Of a stretch of DNA of 64,000 nt, positions 1-7,803 are shown piece by piece. Each line of letters begins with the position of its first letter. The stretch's first letter is position 1. The DNA is from Tropicibacter naphthalenivorans. GTDB taxonomy: Bacteria > Pseudomonadota > Alphaproteobacteria > Rhodobacterales > Rhodobacteraceae. Made by a program: the position numbers and the translations under genes. The DNA lies in the NCBI RefSeq assembly GCF_900176475.1, contig NZ_FWXX01000003.1, positions 329,876 through 393,875 on the forward strand, in the 5' to 3' direction. The notes below the pieces were generated by a model that ran no database searches, had not been told where the DNA came from, and saw only the letters and a program-made list of their open reading frames with translations.

Positions 1-521
1 TGTTCAAGGACATGGCCCGCGCCCGCAAGATGCCCAAGCTGGGGCTGTATGACACCCATGTGTCCCACCACATCTGTCTGCCGTGGGATCTGGACCTGTG
101 GAACGAGCTAAATAACGGGCGCACGCTGACGATCTACGATCTGGGGCGGATTCCCTTGGCGCAGCGCAGCGGCTTGTTCGATCTGCTCAAGCGCGAGCGT
201 TGGGGGCTGACGATTGCCGGGTCCGTGGTGCGATATCGCCGCCGCGTGCAGATGTTCCACAAGCTGGAAACCCATTCGCGGCTGCTGGGCCGGGATAAAC
301 GCTTTCTCTATATCGAGCAGAGCATGTGGAAAACCGATGGCGAGTGTTCCTCGCACGCAGTGTTCCGCGCGGCAATTACGGATCGCAATGGGATTGTGAC
401 CACGGATCGGATCTTTGCCGCCCTGCAAACGGATGAGCCCAGCCCCGAGCTGCCCGCATGGGTCCAAAAGTGGAGCGAGGCCGAAGACCTGCGCCCCTGG
501 CCCCCGCAAAAGCATCGCTGA
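1..521 (+). CDS. acyl-CoA thioesterase-like protein (hotdog fold), 5'-partial
   Basis: The frame is open to the left edge, so the true start lies outside the window; the first ATG at 12 is only internal. The visible part carries the motif block of the THEM6/YbgC-like thioesterase family: DTHVSHH, PWDLD, LNNGRTLTIYDLGR, then a V-R-Y-R-R segment and an RFLYIEQSMW strand. In hotdog thioesterases the Asn/Asp after the N-terminal strand belongs to the active site. It probably hydrolyses acyl-CoA or a related thioester; the substrate cannot be read from sequence. The next gene starts 71 bases downstream on the same strand, so co-transcription is possible but not required. Confidence 0.75.
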   Translation, partial: FKDMARARKMPKLGLYDTHVSHHICLPWDLDLWNELNNGRTLTIYDLGRIPLAQRSGLFDLLKRERWGLTIAGSVVRYRRRVQMFHKLETHSRLLGRDKRFLYIEQSMWKTDGECSSHAVFRAAITDRNGIVTTDRIFAALQTDEPSPELPAWVQKWSEAEDLRPWPPQKHR

Positions 522-591
522 CCGGATCGGGGTCTTGCCAGCCCGGGGCGCAATCGGGTCTAACACGGCCATAGGCGTAAGGGGCAAGGTC

Positions 592-1956
592 ATGATTTCA
601 ACTAAAAAGCGCATCTGGGGGTGGGCTTTCTTCGATTGGGCGCAACAGCCCTATGCGACCCTTGGCCTGACCTTTATTTTTGCGCCTTTCTTTGCCGCCG
701 TGGCGACCGATATGTTCGTCGCCCAAGGCATGTTCGAGAACGATGCCAAAGTACAGGCGCAAACCCTGTGGTCCTCGGCGCAGACCGTCGCGGGCCTTGT
801 CATCGCCTTTACCGCGCCGTTCCTTGGCGCCTGGGCCGATGCGTCGGGGCGCAAACGCCCTTGGATTGCGCTGTTTACCTCGGTTGCGATCCTCTGTGCG
901 GCCTGCCTGTGGTTGCTGCAACCCGACGGCCAGAACCTGATGCTGGCGCTGACGCTGTTCTGGGTCGGCTTTGTGTTTTCCGAGGCTGCCTTTAACCTCA
1001 ATAACGCTTATCTGCCCGAGTTCGGCACCGACGAGGAAATCGGCAGGATTTCTGGCGGGGCGACGGCGTTTGGCTATTGGGGCGGGGTTGTGGCGCTGTT
1101 CATCATGCTGCTGCTCTTTGCCGAGGATGACACCGGGCTCACGCTGATCGACATCAAGCCGATCCTTGGCCTGAACCCGGACGCGCGCGAAGGCACGCGC
1201 TTTGTCGGGCCGTTTATCGCCATCTGGTTCGCGGTCTTCCTGATCCCCTTCCTGTTGTGGACGCGCGAAACGCCGGGCCTGCAACGCGCACGCCCCAAGT
1301 TTGGCGAAGTGCTGAACGAGCTGTGGGTGGCGGTCTGCCGCGTGGCCAAGCAGCCTTCGACGCGGATGTTCATGCTGGCCTCGCTGTTCTACCGCGACGC
1401 TCTGACCGCGCTGTATGCCTATGGCGGTATCTACGCGCGGCAGGTGCTGGACTGGCCGACGGTGCAGATCGGGATGTTCGGGATCATTGCGGCGATCGCG
1501 GCGGCGATCCTGTCGTGGGTCGGGGGCATCGCCGATAAACGCATGGGGCCAAAGCCGGTCATCCGCTTTTGCATCTTTGCCCTGATCTTTGTCAGCACGA
1601 TCATCGTCGGCATGTCGCGCGAACACCTGTTCGGCATTCCGCTGCCGACCGGGTCGATCCTGCCGGATGTCCTGTTCTACATCTGCGGCGCGGTGATTGG
1701 CGGTGCGGGCGGCGCGCTCTATAGCGCCTCGCGGTCGCTGATGGTGCGGCACACCGACCCCGACCACCCGGCCGAAGCCTTTGGCCTTTTTGCCTTTGCG
1801 GGCAAGGCGACGGCGTTCCTTGCACCCGCGCTGATCACCGCCTTTGGCATCCTGACCAATTCCAACCAACTGGCGTTCTTGCCAGTGATCTTTCTCTTCC
1901 TCTTGGGGCTGTTTCTGCTACGCTACGTACATCCAGACGGAGCACGAGCAGCATGA
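592..1956 (+). CDS. MFS transporter, UMF1/Atg22-like family
   Basis: A 454-residue integral membrane protein with about 12 hydrophobic segments. It starts MISTKKRIWGWAFFDWAQQPYATL; the FDWAxQPY motif near residue 15 and the SGGATAFGYWGG segment are typical of the UMF1 branch of the major facilitator superfamily, related to yeast Atg22 vacuolar effluxers. I chose the ATG at 592 because it follows an AAGGGGCAAGG ribosome-binding stretch and directly precedes the conserved N-terminus; the frame is open further upstream but without family similarity. It is likely an inner-membrane exporter of small metabolites such as amino acids; the substrate is unknown. Its stop overlaps the mepA start (ATGA), implying translational coupling. 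Confidence 0.88.
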   Translation: MISTKKRIWGWAFFDWAQQPYATLGLTFIFAPFFAAVATDMFVAQGMFENDAKVQAQTLWSSAQTVAGLVIAFTAPFLGAWADASGRKRPWIALFTSVAILCAACLWLLQPDGQNLMLALTLFWVGFVFSEAAFNLNNAYLPEFGTDEEIGRISGGATAFGYWGGVVALFIMLLLFAEDDTGLTLIDIKPILGLNPDAREGTRFVGPFIAIWFAVFLIPFLLWTRETPGLQRARPKFGEVLNELWVAVCRVAKQPSTRMFMLASLFYRDALTALYAYGGIYARQVLDWPTVQIGMFGIIAAIAAAILSWVGGIADKRMGPKPVIRFCIFALIFVSTIIVGMSREHLFGIPLPTGSILPDVLFYICGAVIGGAGGALYSASRSLMVRHTDPDHPAEAFGLFAFAGKATAFLAPALITAFGILTNSNQLAFLPVIFLFLLGLFLLRYVHPDGARAA

Positions 1957-2879
1957 TCCGCACCATTGTTTCTTTTGTCCTGATCGCCGCGTTGGCCGCC
2001 TGTGGCGGGTCCAGCCGCGACATTTCCGGGGCGCGTGTGCCTGCGCCGCGCATCGACCCGACGTTGTCCTCGAAAAGCGCGAAACAGGTTTTCGGCCACC
2101 AACCCGGCGCGTCCACACATGGCGCTGCGCCCTTTGGCTCTTATGCCAAGGGATGCCTTGCGGGCGGCGTGCAACTGCCTGAAACTGGGCCCACGTGGCA
2201 GGCCATGCGGCTGTCGCGCAATCGCAACTGGGGCCACCCAGAGCTGATTGATTTCGTTCAGGATTTATCCCGCAAAGCGGCGCAGCAGCCGGGGTGGAAC
2301 GGCCTTTATCTGGGTGATTTCAGCCAGCCGCGCGGCGGCCCGATGCTGACCGGTCACGCCAGCCACCAGATCGGCCTTGATGCCGATATCTGGATGAAGC
2401 CCGCCGACGACCTGACGCTGAGCGTCGCGCAGCGCGAAAAGATTTCGTCGATCTCCACCCGGCGCGCCTCGGGTGCCTATGTGAACGACAACTGGACGCG
2501 CGCGCATCACGAGATCCTCAAGGCTGCCGCCAAAGATCCGCGTGTCGCGCGGATTTTCGTCTTTCCCGGTGCCAAGGTGCAGATGTGCAATGACGAAAAG
2601 GGTGACCGCGCGTGGTTGCGCAAAATCCGGCCATGGTACGGGCATCACTATCATTTCCATGTCCGCCTCAAGTGTCCCGCCGGGGCGACCGGCTGCGTGG
2701 ATCAGGCCGCCCCGCCCGCGGGTGACGGCTGCGAGGGCGCGCGTAAATGGGTGAGCGATATCCTCAATCCGCCCCCGCCCAAGCCCGCCGACCCCAACGC
2801 GCCCAAGCCCAAACCCAAGCGTGAGCTGACCTTGGGCGACCTGCCGGGCCAATGTGCGGCCGTGGTGGCAGCGAACTAA
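1953..2879 (+). CDS. mepA: penicillin-insensitive murein endopeptidase MepA (lipoprotein)
   Basis: A 308-residue LAS/peptidase M74 metallo-endopeptidase that cleaves D-Ala-meso-DAP cross-links in peptidoglycan. The zinc-site motifs are intact: GHASHQIGLDADIWM (about residue 133) and HYHFHVRLKCP (about 230). The N-terminus carries a signal sequence ending in LAACGG, a lipobox, so the protein is probably anchored in the cell envelope. The C-terminus ends in a Pro/Lys-rich stretch. It overlaps the MFS gene upstream by four bases and the next lipoprotein gene starts nine bases downstream, so the three genes probably form one transcript. Confidence 0.93.
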   Translation: MIRTIVSFVLIAALAACGGSSRDISGARVPAPRIDPTLSSKSAKQVFGHQPGASTHGAAPFGSYAKGCLAGGVQLPETGPTWQAMRLSRNRNWGHPELIDFVQDLSRKAAQQPGWNGLYLGDFSQPRGGPMLTGHASHQIGLDADIWMKPADDLTLSVAQREKISSISTRRASGAYVNDNWTRAHHEILKAAAKDPRVARIFVFPGAKVQMCNDEKGDRAWLRKIRPWYGHHYHFHVRLKCPAGATGCVDQAAPPAGDGCEGARKWVSDILNPPPPKPADPNAPKPKPKRELTLGDLPGQCAAVVAAN

Positions 2880-2888
2880 GGGCCAACC

Positions 2889-3761
2889 ATGCTGAAATGG
2901 ATTGCCCGCGCAGGGGTGCTGCTGCTGTGCGGTTGCGCCGCGACGGACCGCACGCTGCCTGCCACCCATCTGGGGACTTATATTTGGCCCGTCTCAGAGC
3001 ATCACTACGGTGGATTCTCGGGGCTGGAGATCGCCGCGGACGGCGCGCGCTTTGTGGCGGTCAGCGACCGGGCTGGCATGGTTTCGGGGCGGTTTATCCG
3101 TGAAAATGGTGTGATCACGGGGATCGAGGCCGCCCCCGTCCAGCCTTTGGCTCACCTGCACGGTCGCACGATGCAAGGCAGCAAAGGCGATGCCGAAGGG
3201 CTGGCTCTGCGCGACGACGGCCAGATGTTCGTGTCTTTCGAAGGGGTTCACCGCGTCTGGGGCTATCGCGCCCCGGATCAGCCCAGTGATTTGCCGCGCG
3301 ATCCGCGCTTTGCCCAGATGGAAGGGAACGCCGGGCTAGAGGCCTTGGCCATCGACGGAGCCGGACGGCTTGTGGCCATCCCCGAACGGTCCGGGCAGCT
3401 GACCAGCGGCTTTCCGGTCTGGCGGCTGGACGGAACGTGGACGGAAATCTCTACCATCGCGCGTAGCCACGGTTTCCTGCCGGTTGGCGCCGATTTCGGG
3501 CCGGATGGGCGGCTATATGTGCTGGAACGGGCCTTTCCCGGCTTTGGCTTTCGCAGCCGGTTGCGGCGGTTCGATCTGACCTCTGACGACACCGAGGGCG
3601 AGACCCTGTTCACCTCGGCCACCTGGCAATTCGACAACCTCGAAGGGCTGGCAGTCTGGCAAGACGCGGGCGGCAAGATACGCGCGACCATGGTCTCGGA
3701 CGACAACTTTCGCCGTCTTCAGCGCACGCAATTCGTGGAATTTCGTATCGACTCGCCGTGA
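2889..3761 (+). CDS. esterase-like activity of phytase family lipoprotein
   Basis: A 290-residue protein beginning with a hydrophobic signal and the lipobox LLLCGCAA, followed by a beta-propeller-like body of the 'esterase-like activity of phytase' family (PF13449): GGFSGLEIAADGARFVAVSDR, GLALRDDGQMFVSFE, and the C-terminal NLEGLAVW block. Family members are periplasmic or surface proteins with phosphatase- or esterase-like activity proven for only a few, so the substrate is open. It follows mepA with a nine-base gap. Confidence 0.85.
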   Translation: MLKWIARAGVLLLCGCAATDRTLPATHLGTYIWPVSEHHYGGFSGLEIAADGARFVAVSDRAGMVSGRFIRENGVITGIEAAPVQPLAHLHGRTMQGSKGDAEGLALRDDGQMFVSFEGVHRVWGYRAPDQPSDLPRDPRFAQMEGNAGLEALAIDGAGRLVAIPERSGQLTSGFPVWRLDGTWTEISTIARSHGFLPVGADFGPDGRLYVLERAFPGFGFRSRLRRFDLTSDDTEGETLFTSATWQFDNLEGLAVWQDAGGKIRATMVSDDNFRRLQRTQFVEFRIDSP

Positions 3762-3862
3762 CGCGGGGCAGGAATTCCTTGCCAGAATGTGAATACGTCG
3801 CTAAAGCGGCGCTGTCCTGACAGGGCCAAGTCTCCCGCAACCTTGCTAAAACGGGTTTATCC

Positions 3863-4513
3863 ATGACCACCAAGTATCTTCCTGGCATCCTTGCCATGGC
3901 CGCCATCGTTGTGGCCGCGAATATCGGCGTTCAGTTCCTGCTGTTCGACGGGCTCCTGACATGGGGCGCCTTTACTTATCCGCTGACGTTCCTCGTCACT
4001 GACGTGATGAACCGCGTTTACGGTGCCCCCGCCGCGCGCCGCGTGGTGCTTGCCGGCTTTGTCACCGGCGTGATCTGCTCGTTGATCGGCAGCCAGATCA
4101 TGCTTCAGGGCGACGGCTATGAATATGTCGCCGTGCCGCTGCGCATCGCCGTGGCCTCGGGGTTTGCCTTCCTCGTGGCGCAGCTGACCGACATTTCCGT
4201 GTTCAACCGCCTGCGCGGTGGCGCGTGGTGGCGTGCGCCGCTGGTGTCCTCGATCATCGGCTCGGCGTTGGACACGGCGCTGTTCTTTTCCATCGCCTTC
4301 GCGGCCAGCATCACGTTTTTCGGCCCCGACACCGACGCCGCGATCAACTGGGCGTGGGAAGCGGTGCCCTTTATGAACGCCGGTGGCCTTGCGCCGCTGT
4401 GGGTCACGCTGGCCTTTGCCGACTGGCTGGTCAAACTGACGCTCGCCCTGATCGCGCTGGTGCCCTTCCGCGTGATTATTTCGAAGGCAGTTCCGACACC
4501 CGCTTACCGCTGA
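3863..4513 (+). CDS. yhhQ: queuosine precursor transporter (VUT/YhhQ family)
   Basis: A 216-residue membrane protein with about six hydrophobic segments and the family signature WGAFTYPLTFLVTDVMNRVYG (residues about 33-53). E. coli YhhQ imports the queuosine precursors preQ0/preQ1 used for tRNA wobble modification, so a salvage role is likely here. The ATG at 3863 directly precedes the first membrane segment. The 101-base leader does not match any preQ1 riboswitch class I can recognise. The nearest downstream features are the structured RNA and arfB, both also linked to translation. Confidence 0.92.
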   Translation: MTTKYLPGILAMAAIVVAANIGVQFLLFDGLLTWGAFTYPLTFLVTDVMNRVYGAPAARRVVLAGFVTGVICSLIGSQIMLQGDGYEYVAVPLRIAVASGFAFLVAQLTDISVFNRLRGGAWWRAPLVSSIIGSALDTALFFSIAFAASITFFGPDTDAAINWAWEAVPFMNAGGLAPLWVTLAFADWLVKLTLALIALVPFRVIISKAVPTPAYR

Positions 4514-4594
4514 ACTAGAAAAAAGACTTTGTGGAATGCGCAGGTCGTGCCAACATGATCTTGCGTTTTTCAACAGCTGAAAGGAGGTGATCCA

Positions 4595-4651
4595 GTGTCT
4601 ATAGAGGTATTGGAGAAAGTGGTCGGAACAGTTCGAGGGGCGAAAACCTAG
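4595..4651 (+). CDS. micro-ORF, 18 aa, with an extended perfect Shine-Dalgarno
   Basis: The GTG at 4595 opens an 18-codon frame (MSIEVLEKVVGTVRGAKT) ending in TAG at 4649-4651. GGAGG at 4583-4587 lies seven bases before the start, an ideal spacing, and the complementarity to 16S runs through the start region for 17 bases. The peptide is amphipathic and basic at its end, with no recognised domain. It may be a leader peptide, a translated segment of a regulatory RNA, or a by-product of a ribosome-docking element. The short length makes protein-level conservation the deciding test. Confidence 0.4.
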   Translation: MSIEVLEKVVGTVRGAKT

Positions 4652-4715
4652 GGCAATCCTTGGGTGCACATCACTCGAATTGGCATGCCTAACCGGCCCC
4701 TGCCTCCTACTCTTT

Positions 4716-4747
4716 AAAGGGTCGCTCACATCGGGCGGCCCTTTTCG
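4716..4747 (+). terminator. Rho-independent terminator ahead of arfB
   Basis: AGGGTCGC pairs with GCGGCCCT (one G-T wobble) across a loop of about ten bases, followed by TTTT. It separates the structured RNA from arfB, whose start is about 30 bases further on, so either arfB has its own promoter or it is expressed by read-through. Confidence 0.65.
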
Positions 4748-4777
4748 TATGGTGGGTTTCGCATTAGATGGGACGTC

Positions 4778-5197
4778 ATGCGCATTAACGATCAGATCAC
4801 CATCGAAGACTGGGAATTGACCGAGCAGTTCGTCCGCTCGTCCGGTCCAGGTGGGCAGAACGTCAACAAGGTGTCGACGGCGGTCGAGTTGCGCTTTGAG
4901 GCGGATCGCTCGCCCAATCTGCCGGGGGCTGTCAAGGCGCGGCTGCGCAGGCTGGCGGGGCGGCGCTGGACCAAGGAAGGCGCGCTGATCCTTCAGGTCG
5001 AGGACACGCGCAGTCAGGCGCGCAACCGCGAGATCGCCCGCGAACGCTTGCGTGAGCTTATCCTCAAGGCCTGCGAAAAACCGAAACGTCGCATCGCCAC
5101 CAAGCCGACGCTGGGGTCGAAAAAGCGCCGCCTCAAGGCCAAGAAAGAACGCGGAGAGGTCAAGGCCCTGCGCGGCAAGGTCGACCCGAACGCTTAG
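4778..5197 (+). CDS. arfB: peptidyl-tRNA hydrolase ArfB (ribosome rescue)
   Basis: A 139-residue release-factor-like protein that frees ribosomes stalled on mRNAs lacking a stop codon. The catalytic GGQ lies in SSGPGGQNVNK (about residues 22-32), and the C-terminal 40 residues are the basic tail (KKRRLKAKKERG) that enters the empty mRNA channel in the family. The length is normal. The stop overlaps the stop of the convergent TIGR02302 gene by two bases. The gene sits behind an RNA with a 16S-complementary element, an intriguing pairing for a ribosome-rescue factor. Confidence 0.95.
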   Translation: MRINDQITIEDWELTEQFVRSSGPGGQNVNKVSTAVELRFEADRSPNLPGAVKARLRRLAGRRWTKEGALILQVEDTRSQARNREIARERLRELILKACEKPKRRIATKPTLGSKKRRLKAKKERGEVKALRGKVDPNA

Positions 5198-7767
5198 AAC
5201 CGGTCCAGCAACCGTTCGAGGTAGTCGCGTTCCGCTTCGGGGCGCTCTGCCTCGCCCGAGCGGCGGCGCAACTCGTCGAGCAGTTCCTCGGCGCGGCGAT
5301 AGACGTCTTCGCCTTGCAGCAGACCTTCGTCGGTGCCGGTGCGGCCGGTGGTGCCTTGCTCGCGGCCCAGCGGATCGCGCTGTTCCTGCGGATCGCCGCC
5401 CTGGGCAAAGCCCTGCTCGCCCGAGCGTTGCTGCTGCGCCTGTTCCTGCATCGCCTCGCCAAGGTTGCGCAGCCCCTCGCGCAGCGCTTCCATCGCTTGC
5501 GATTGCTCGTCGATGGCGCGGCCAAGGTTGCCTTCGCGCAGGGCATCTTCGGCGCGGTCCATCGCGCCTTCGGCATCTTCGAGCGAGCGCATGGCCTGCT
5601 GACCGCCCTCGGTGCCTTGGGCGGGAAGGTTGCGGCGCTGGCGGCCCAGTTCATCGCGCAAAGCCTGCTGCCGGTCGGCCAGAGTGTCGCCAAGGGATTG
5701 GCCGTCCTGCCCGTCGGCACGCTCGCCGTCGCCCTGACCTTGGCCTTGCCCCTGCTGTTGACCGCCTTGCTGGCCGGGCTGTTGCCCCGGTTGCTGGCCT
5801 TGCGGCTGGCCGGGTTGCTGGCCCGGCTGTTGTCCCTGTTGCTGACCTTGGTTCAGGTCGCGAAAGGCTTCGTCGGACAGCTCTTGCTGATCGCGCAGCG
5901 TCTCGGACAGACCTTCCATGGCTTGCTCGCCGGGGGATTGGCCCTGACCCTGCCCTTGGGTGATCTGCATGTTCTCCATCATTTCCTGGAACTGGCGCAT
6001 GGCTTCCATGGCCTCTTCCATGCGGCCCTGTTCCATCAGCTCCTGAATGCGATCCATCATGGCCTGAATGTCGTCCTGCGACATTTCCATGGTGTTGTTG
6101 GGGTCCTGCGGCTGCGGCGACTGGTCGGCCTGACGCTGCTGTTCGCGGCTGAGCTGGCGCATGTAATCCTGCGTCGCCTCGCGCAATTCCTGCATCAATT
6201 CAGCGATTTCCTGATCGGTGGCACCGTTGCGCATCGCCTCTTCGAGACGTTCTTGCGCGCGCTCCATGCGTGCGCGCGCGTCATCCAGATCGCCCTCTTC
6301 AAGCTCCAGCGCCAAGTCCCAGAGCGCCTGCGCCAGTTCGGCTTGCTGCGCGTCGGTCATGTCAAAGCGCGACAGCGACTCGACCCGCTCAATAAGGCGT
6401 TGCAGCCGCAGCGCTTGGACTTCTTTGCGGAAAAGATCGCCGCCTCGGTTGGAAATCGCCCGCAAAATCAAAGCGATCGCATCGGCGTTGTCGCGATTCC
6501 ACAACAAGGCTTGGCGTTCCTCGATGATCGCGCGCGCGACGGGGTCGAAAAAGCGCCGACCGGGCAGGGTCATCGCCGTGGGCGCGGTCAAGGCGGTCTG
6601 GCCGCGGGCGTCCTCGACCTCGAGCTCGAGCTTGACCGGCAGATTGGCCCACGGATGCAGAGAGAAATTCCCAACCAAAGGCTCGGTGAATGCGCGGCGA
6701 TCCCCGGCGATGGGCATGGGCAGGGGGACTTCGATCACCTCCTGCGGCTCGGGGTCGATGGTGCGACCATAGCGGCGGTCGACGGCGGCCAGATCCAGCG
6801 TGATGCGCGCGGTGCCCGCAACGACGCCGTGGTCATCGCTGGCGGTAAAGGGGATCGAGGCTTGGCCTTCGTAGGTGACCTCGACGTCGCCGTCCAGTTG
6901 CACGGTTGGGGCGGCGTCGGGGATCATCGCGATGTTCCAAAGACGCCCGCCGGGGCCTTGAATTTCCAGCGTGCCAGAGCGGGCGACCTGAAAGTCCTGC
7001 GCGGTGGATTGCGCCGCCTCGGGGCCAAGCGGCTGGCCAGAGATGTCCTCGGCCACGGTCAGCGCGCCAACCTCGCCATACATGCGCAAAGTGATGTCCG
7101 CGCCTTCGGGGGCCATCAGATCCGGGTCGGTAATATCATTGAGGTAAACGGTGGGCAGGCCGGTGTAGGTCGGCGGCTGCATCCAGCCTTCCCAAGCGGG
7201 GCCTTGGGCCAGATCGGGGCCGCCCGCGCCCATGGTTGTGACCGACTGCACCCGCAAAAGCGAGCCGAACAGGAAGGCGACCGACAGCATCAACAGCGCC
7301 ACATAGCGCAGCGCAAAGGGATCGGCGCGGGACACGCGCAGGTCGGGCTGCACCGGGGCGGCCTCGGCCATACGGGCGCGCATCCGTTCCTGATGCGCCT
7401 TCCAAACGGCGAGGGACGCCGGGTCAGACGCGCCAATCGCCTGCGTGTCGAGCGCCGCCTGGATCGGGTTGCCCTTGAGTGAGCGGTCCAGCCGCCGCAT
7501 CGCGTCGCCCTGCGTGGGCATCGCAAAGCGCCGCGCGGCGTAAACCCCTGCAAGCCCGGCCAAAAGCAGCAGCACCGCGCCCGTGAACCACACCCATTCC
7601 ACCGCGACCAAGTCCTGCACGCCCAGCATCAGCAGCGCCAGCGCGGCAAAGATGACGGACCACAAAGGCCAAAAGGCGCGGGTAACGGCCTCGGCCAGCA
7701 TACCCAGACGGGTCAGGCGCAGCGGCCACCGGATCGACGACAGAACAGAGGGGTCTTTGGGGGACAT
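5194..7767 (-). CDS. TIGR02302 family protein (DUF4175), low-complexity C-terminus
   Basis: An 857-residue protein found mainly in alphaproteobacteria. The N-terminal ~180 residues hold three hydrophobic segments (about 33-53, 58-78 and 150-170); a beta-rich extracytoplasmic region follows to about residue 400, then an alpha-helical Glu/Arg/Gln-rich part. From about residue 640 to 690 the chain is almost pure Gly/Gln/Pro (GQQPGQQPGQ repeats). The function of the family is unknown; a role at the cell envelope is an inference from topology. It is the last gene of the argH-lysA operon, 36 bases after lysA, with a GAGGAA ribosome-binding site. Confidence 0.88.
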   Translation of the reverse strand: MSPKDPSVLSSIRWPLRLTRLGMLAEAVTRAFWPLWSVIFAALALLMLGVQDLVAVEWVWFTGAVLLLLAGLAGVYAARRFAMPTQGDAMRRLDRSLKGNPIQAALDTQAIGASDPASLAVWKAHQERMRARMAEAAPVQPDLRVSRADPFALRYVALLMLSVAFLFGSLLRVQSVTTMGAGGPDLAQGPAWEGWMQPPTYTGLPTVYLNDITDPDLMAPEGADITLRMYGEVGALTVAEDISGQPLGPEAAQSTAQDFQVARSGTLEIQGPGGRLWNIAMIPDAAPTVQLDGDVEVTYEGQASIPFTASDDHGVVAGTARITLDLAAVDRRYGRTIDPEPQEVIEVPLPMPIAGDRRAFTEPLVGNFSLHPWANLPVKLELEVEDARGQTALTAPTAMTLPGRRFFDPVARAIIEERQALLWNRDNADAIALILRAISNRGGDLFRKEVQALRLQRLIERVESLSRFDMTDAQQAELAQALWDLALELEEGDLDDARARMERAQERLEEAMRNGATDQEIAELMQELREATQDYMRQLSREQQRQADQSPQPQDPNNTMEMSQDDIQAMMDRIQELMEQGRMEEAMEAMRQFQEMMENMQITQGQGQGQSPGEQAMEGLSETLRDQQELSDEAFRDLNQGQQQGQQPGQQPGQPQGQQPGQQPGQQGGQQQGQGQGQGDGERADGQDGQSLGDTLADRQQALRDELGRQRRNLPAQGTEGGQQAMRSLEDAEGAMDRAEDALREGNLGRAIDEQSQAMEALREGLRNLGEAMQEQAQQQRSGEQGFAQGGDPQEQRDPLGREQGTTGRTGTDEGLLQGEDVYRRAEELLDELRRRSGEAERPEAERDYLERLLDRF

Positions 7768-7803
7768 ATCGTTCCTCGCAGGCTAGGCCACGAGGAGGAT
7801 ACC

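Larger units (their letters stand above)
4579..4747 (+). ncRNA. candidate structured RNA with 17-base anti-16S element and terminator
   Basis: This 264-base gap between yhhQ and arfB holds a compact RNA-like block. It opens with GAAAGGAGGTGATCCAG (4579-4595), the exact reverse complement of the usual alphaproteobacterial 16S 3' end. Predicted pairings by eye: AGGAGG 4582-4587 with CCTCCT 4703-4708 as closing stem; AGGGGC 4636-4641 with GCCCCT 4696-4701; hairpin CCTAGGG/CCTTGGG 4647-4653/4658-4664 with a CAAT loop; alternative GTTCGAG 4631-4637 with CTCGAAT 4674-4680. It ends in a terminator. It does not match 4.5S RNA, tmRNA, RNase P or 6S as I know them. The promoter is uncertain (CATGAT at 4554-4559 as a -10). 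Confidence 0.5.

Noticed and set aside
415..591. Extended N-terminus of the MFS gene
   Set aside because: The extra codons overlap the thioesterase gene and have no similarity to the family; ATG 592 has a ribosome-binding site.
598..1869. 423-codon open frame on the minus strand across the MFS gene
   Set aside because: It is rich in Arg/Asp/Gln with no family motif; the plus-strand frame has clear MFS structure. A high-GC antisense shadow.
3762..3862. preQ1 riboswitch before yhhQ
   Set aside because: Neither the class I nor the class II core could be found in the 101-base leader.
5314..7482. 722-codon plus-strand frame opposite the TIGR02302 gene
   Set aside because: Composition (Leu/Ala/Arg/His repeats) mirrors the antisense Gln/Gly repeats; no ribosome-binding site or domain.
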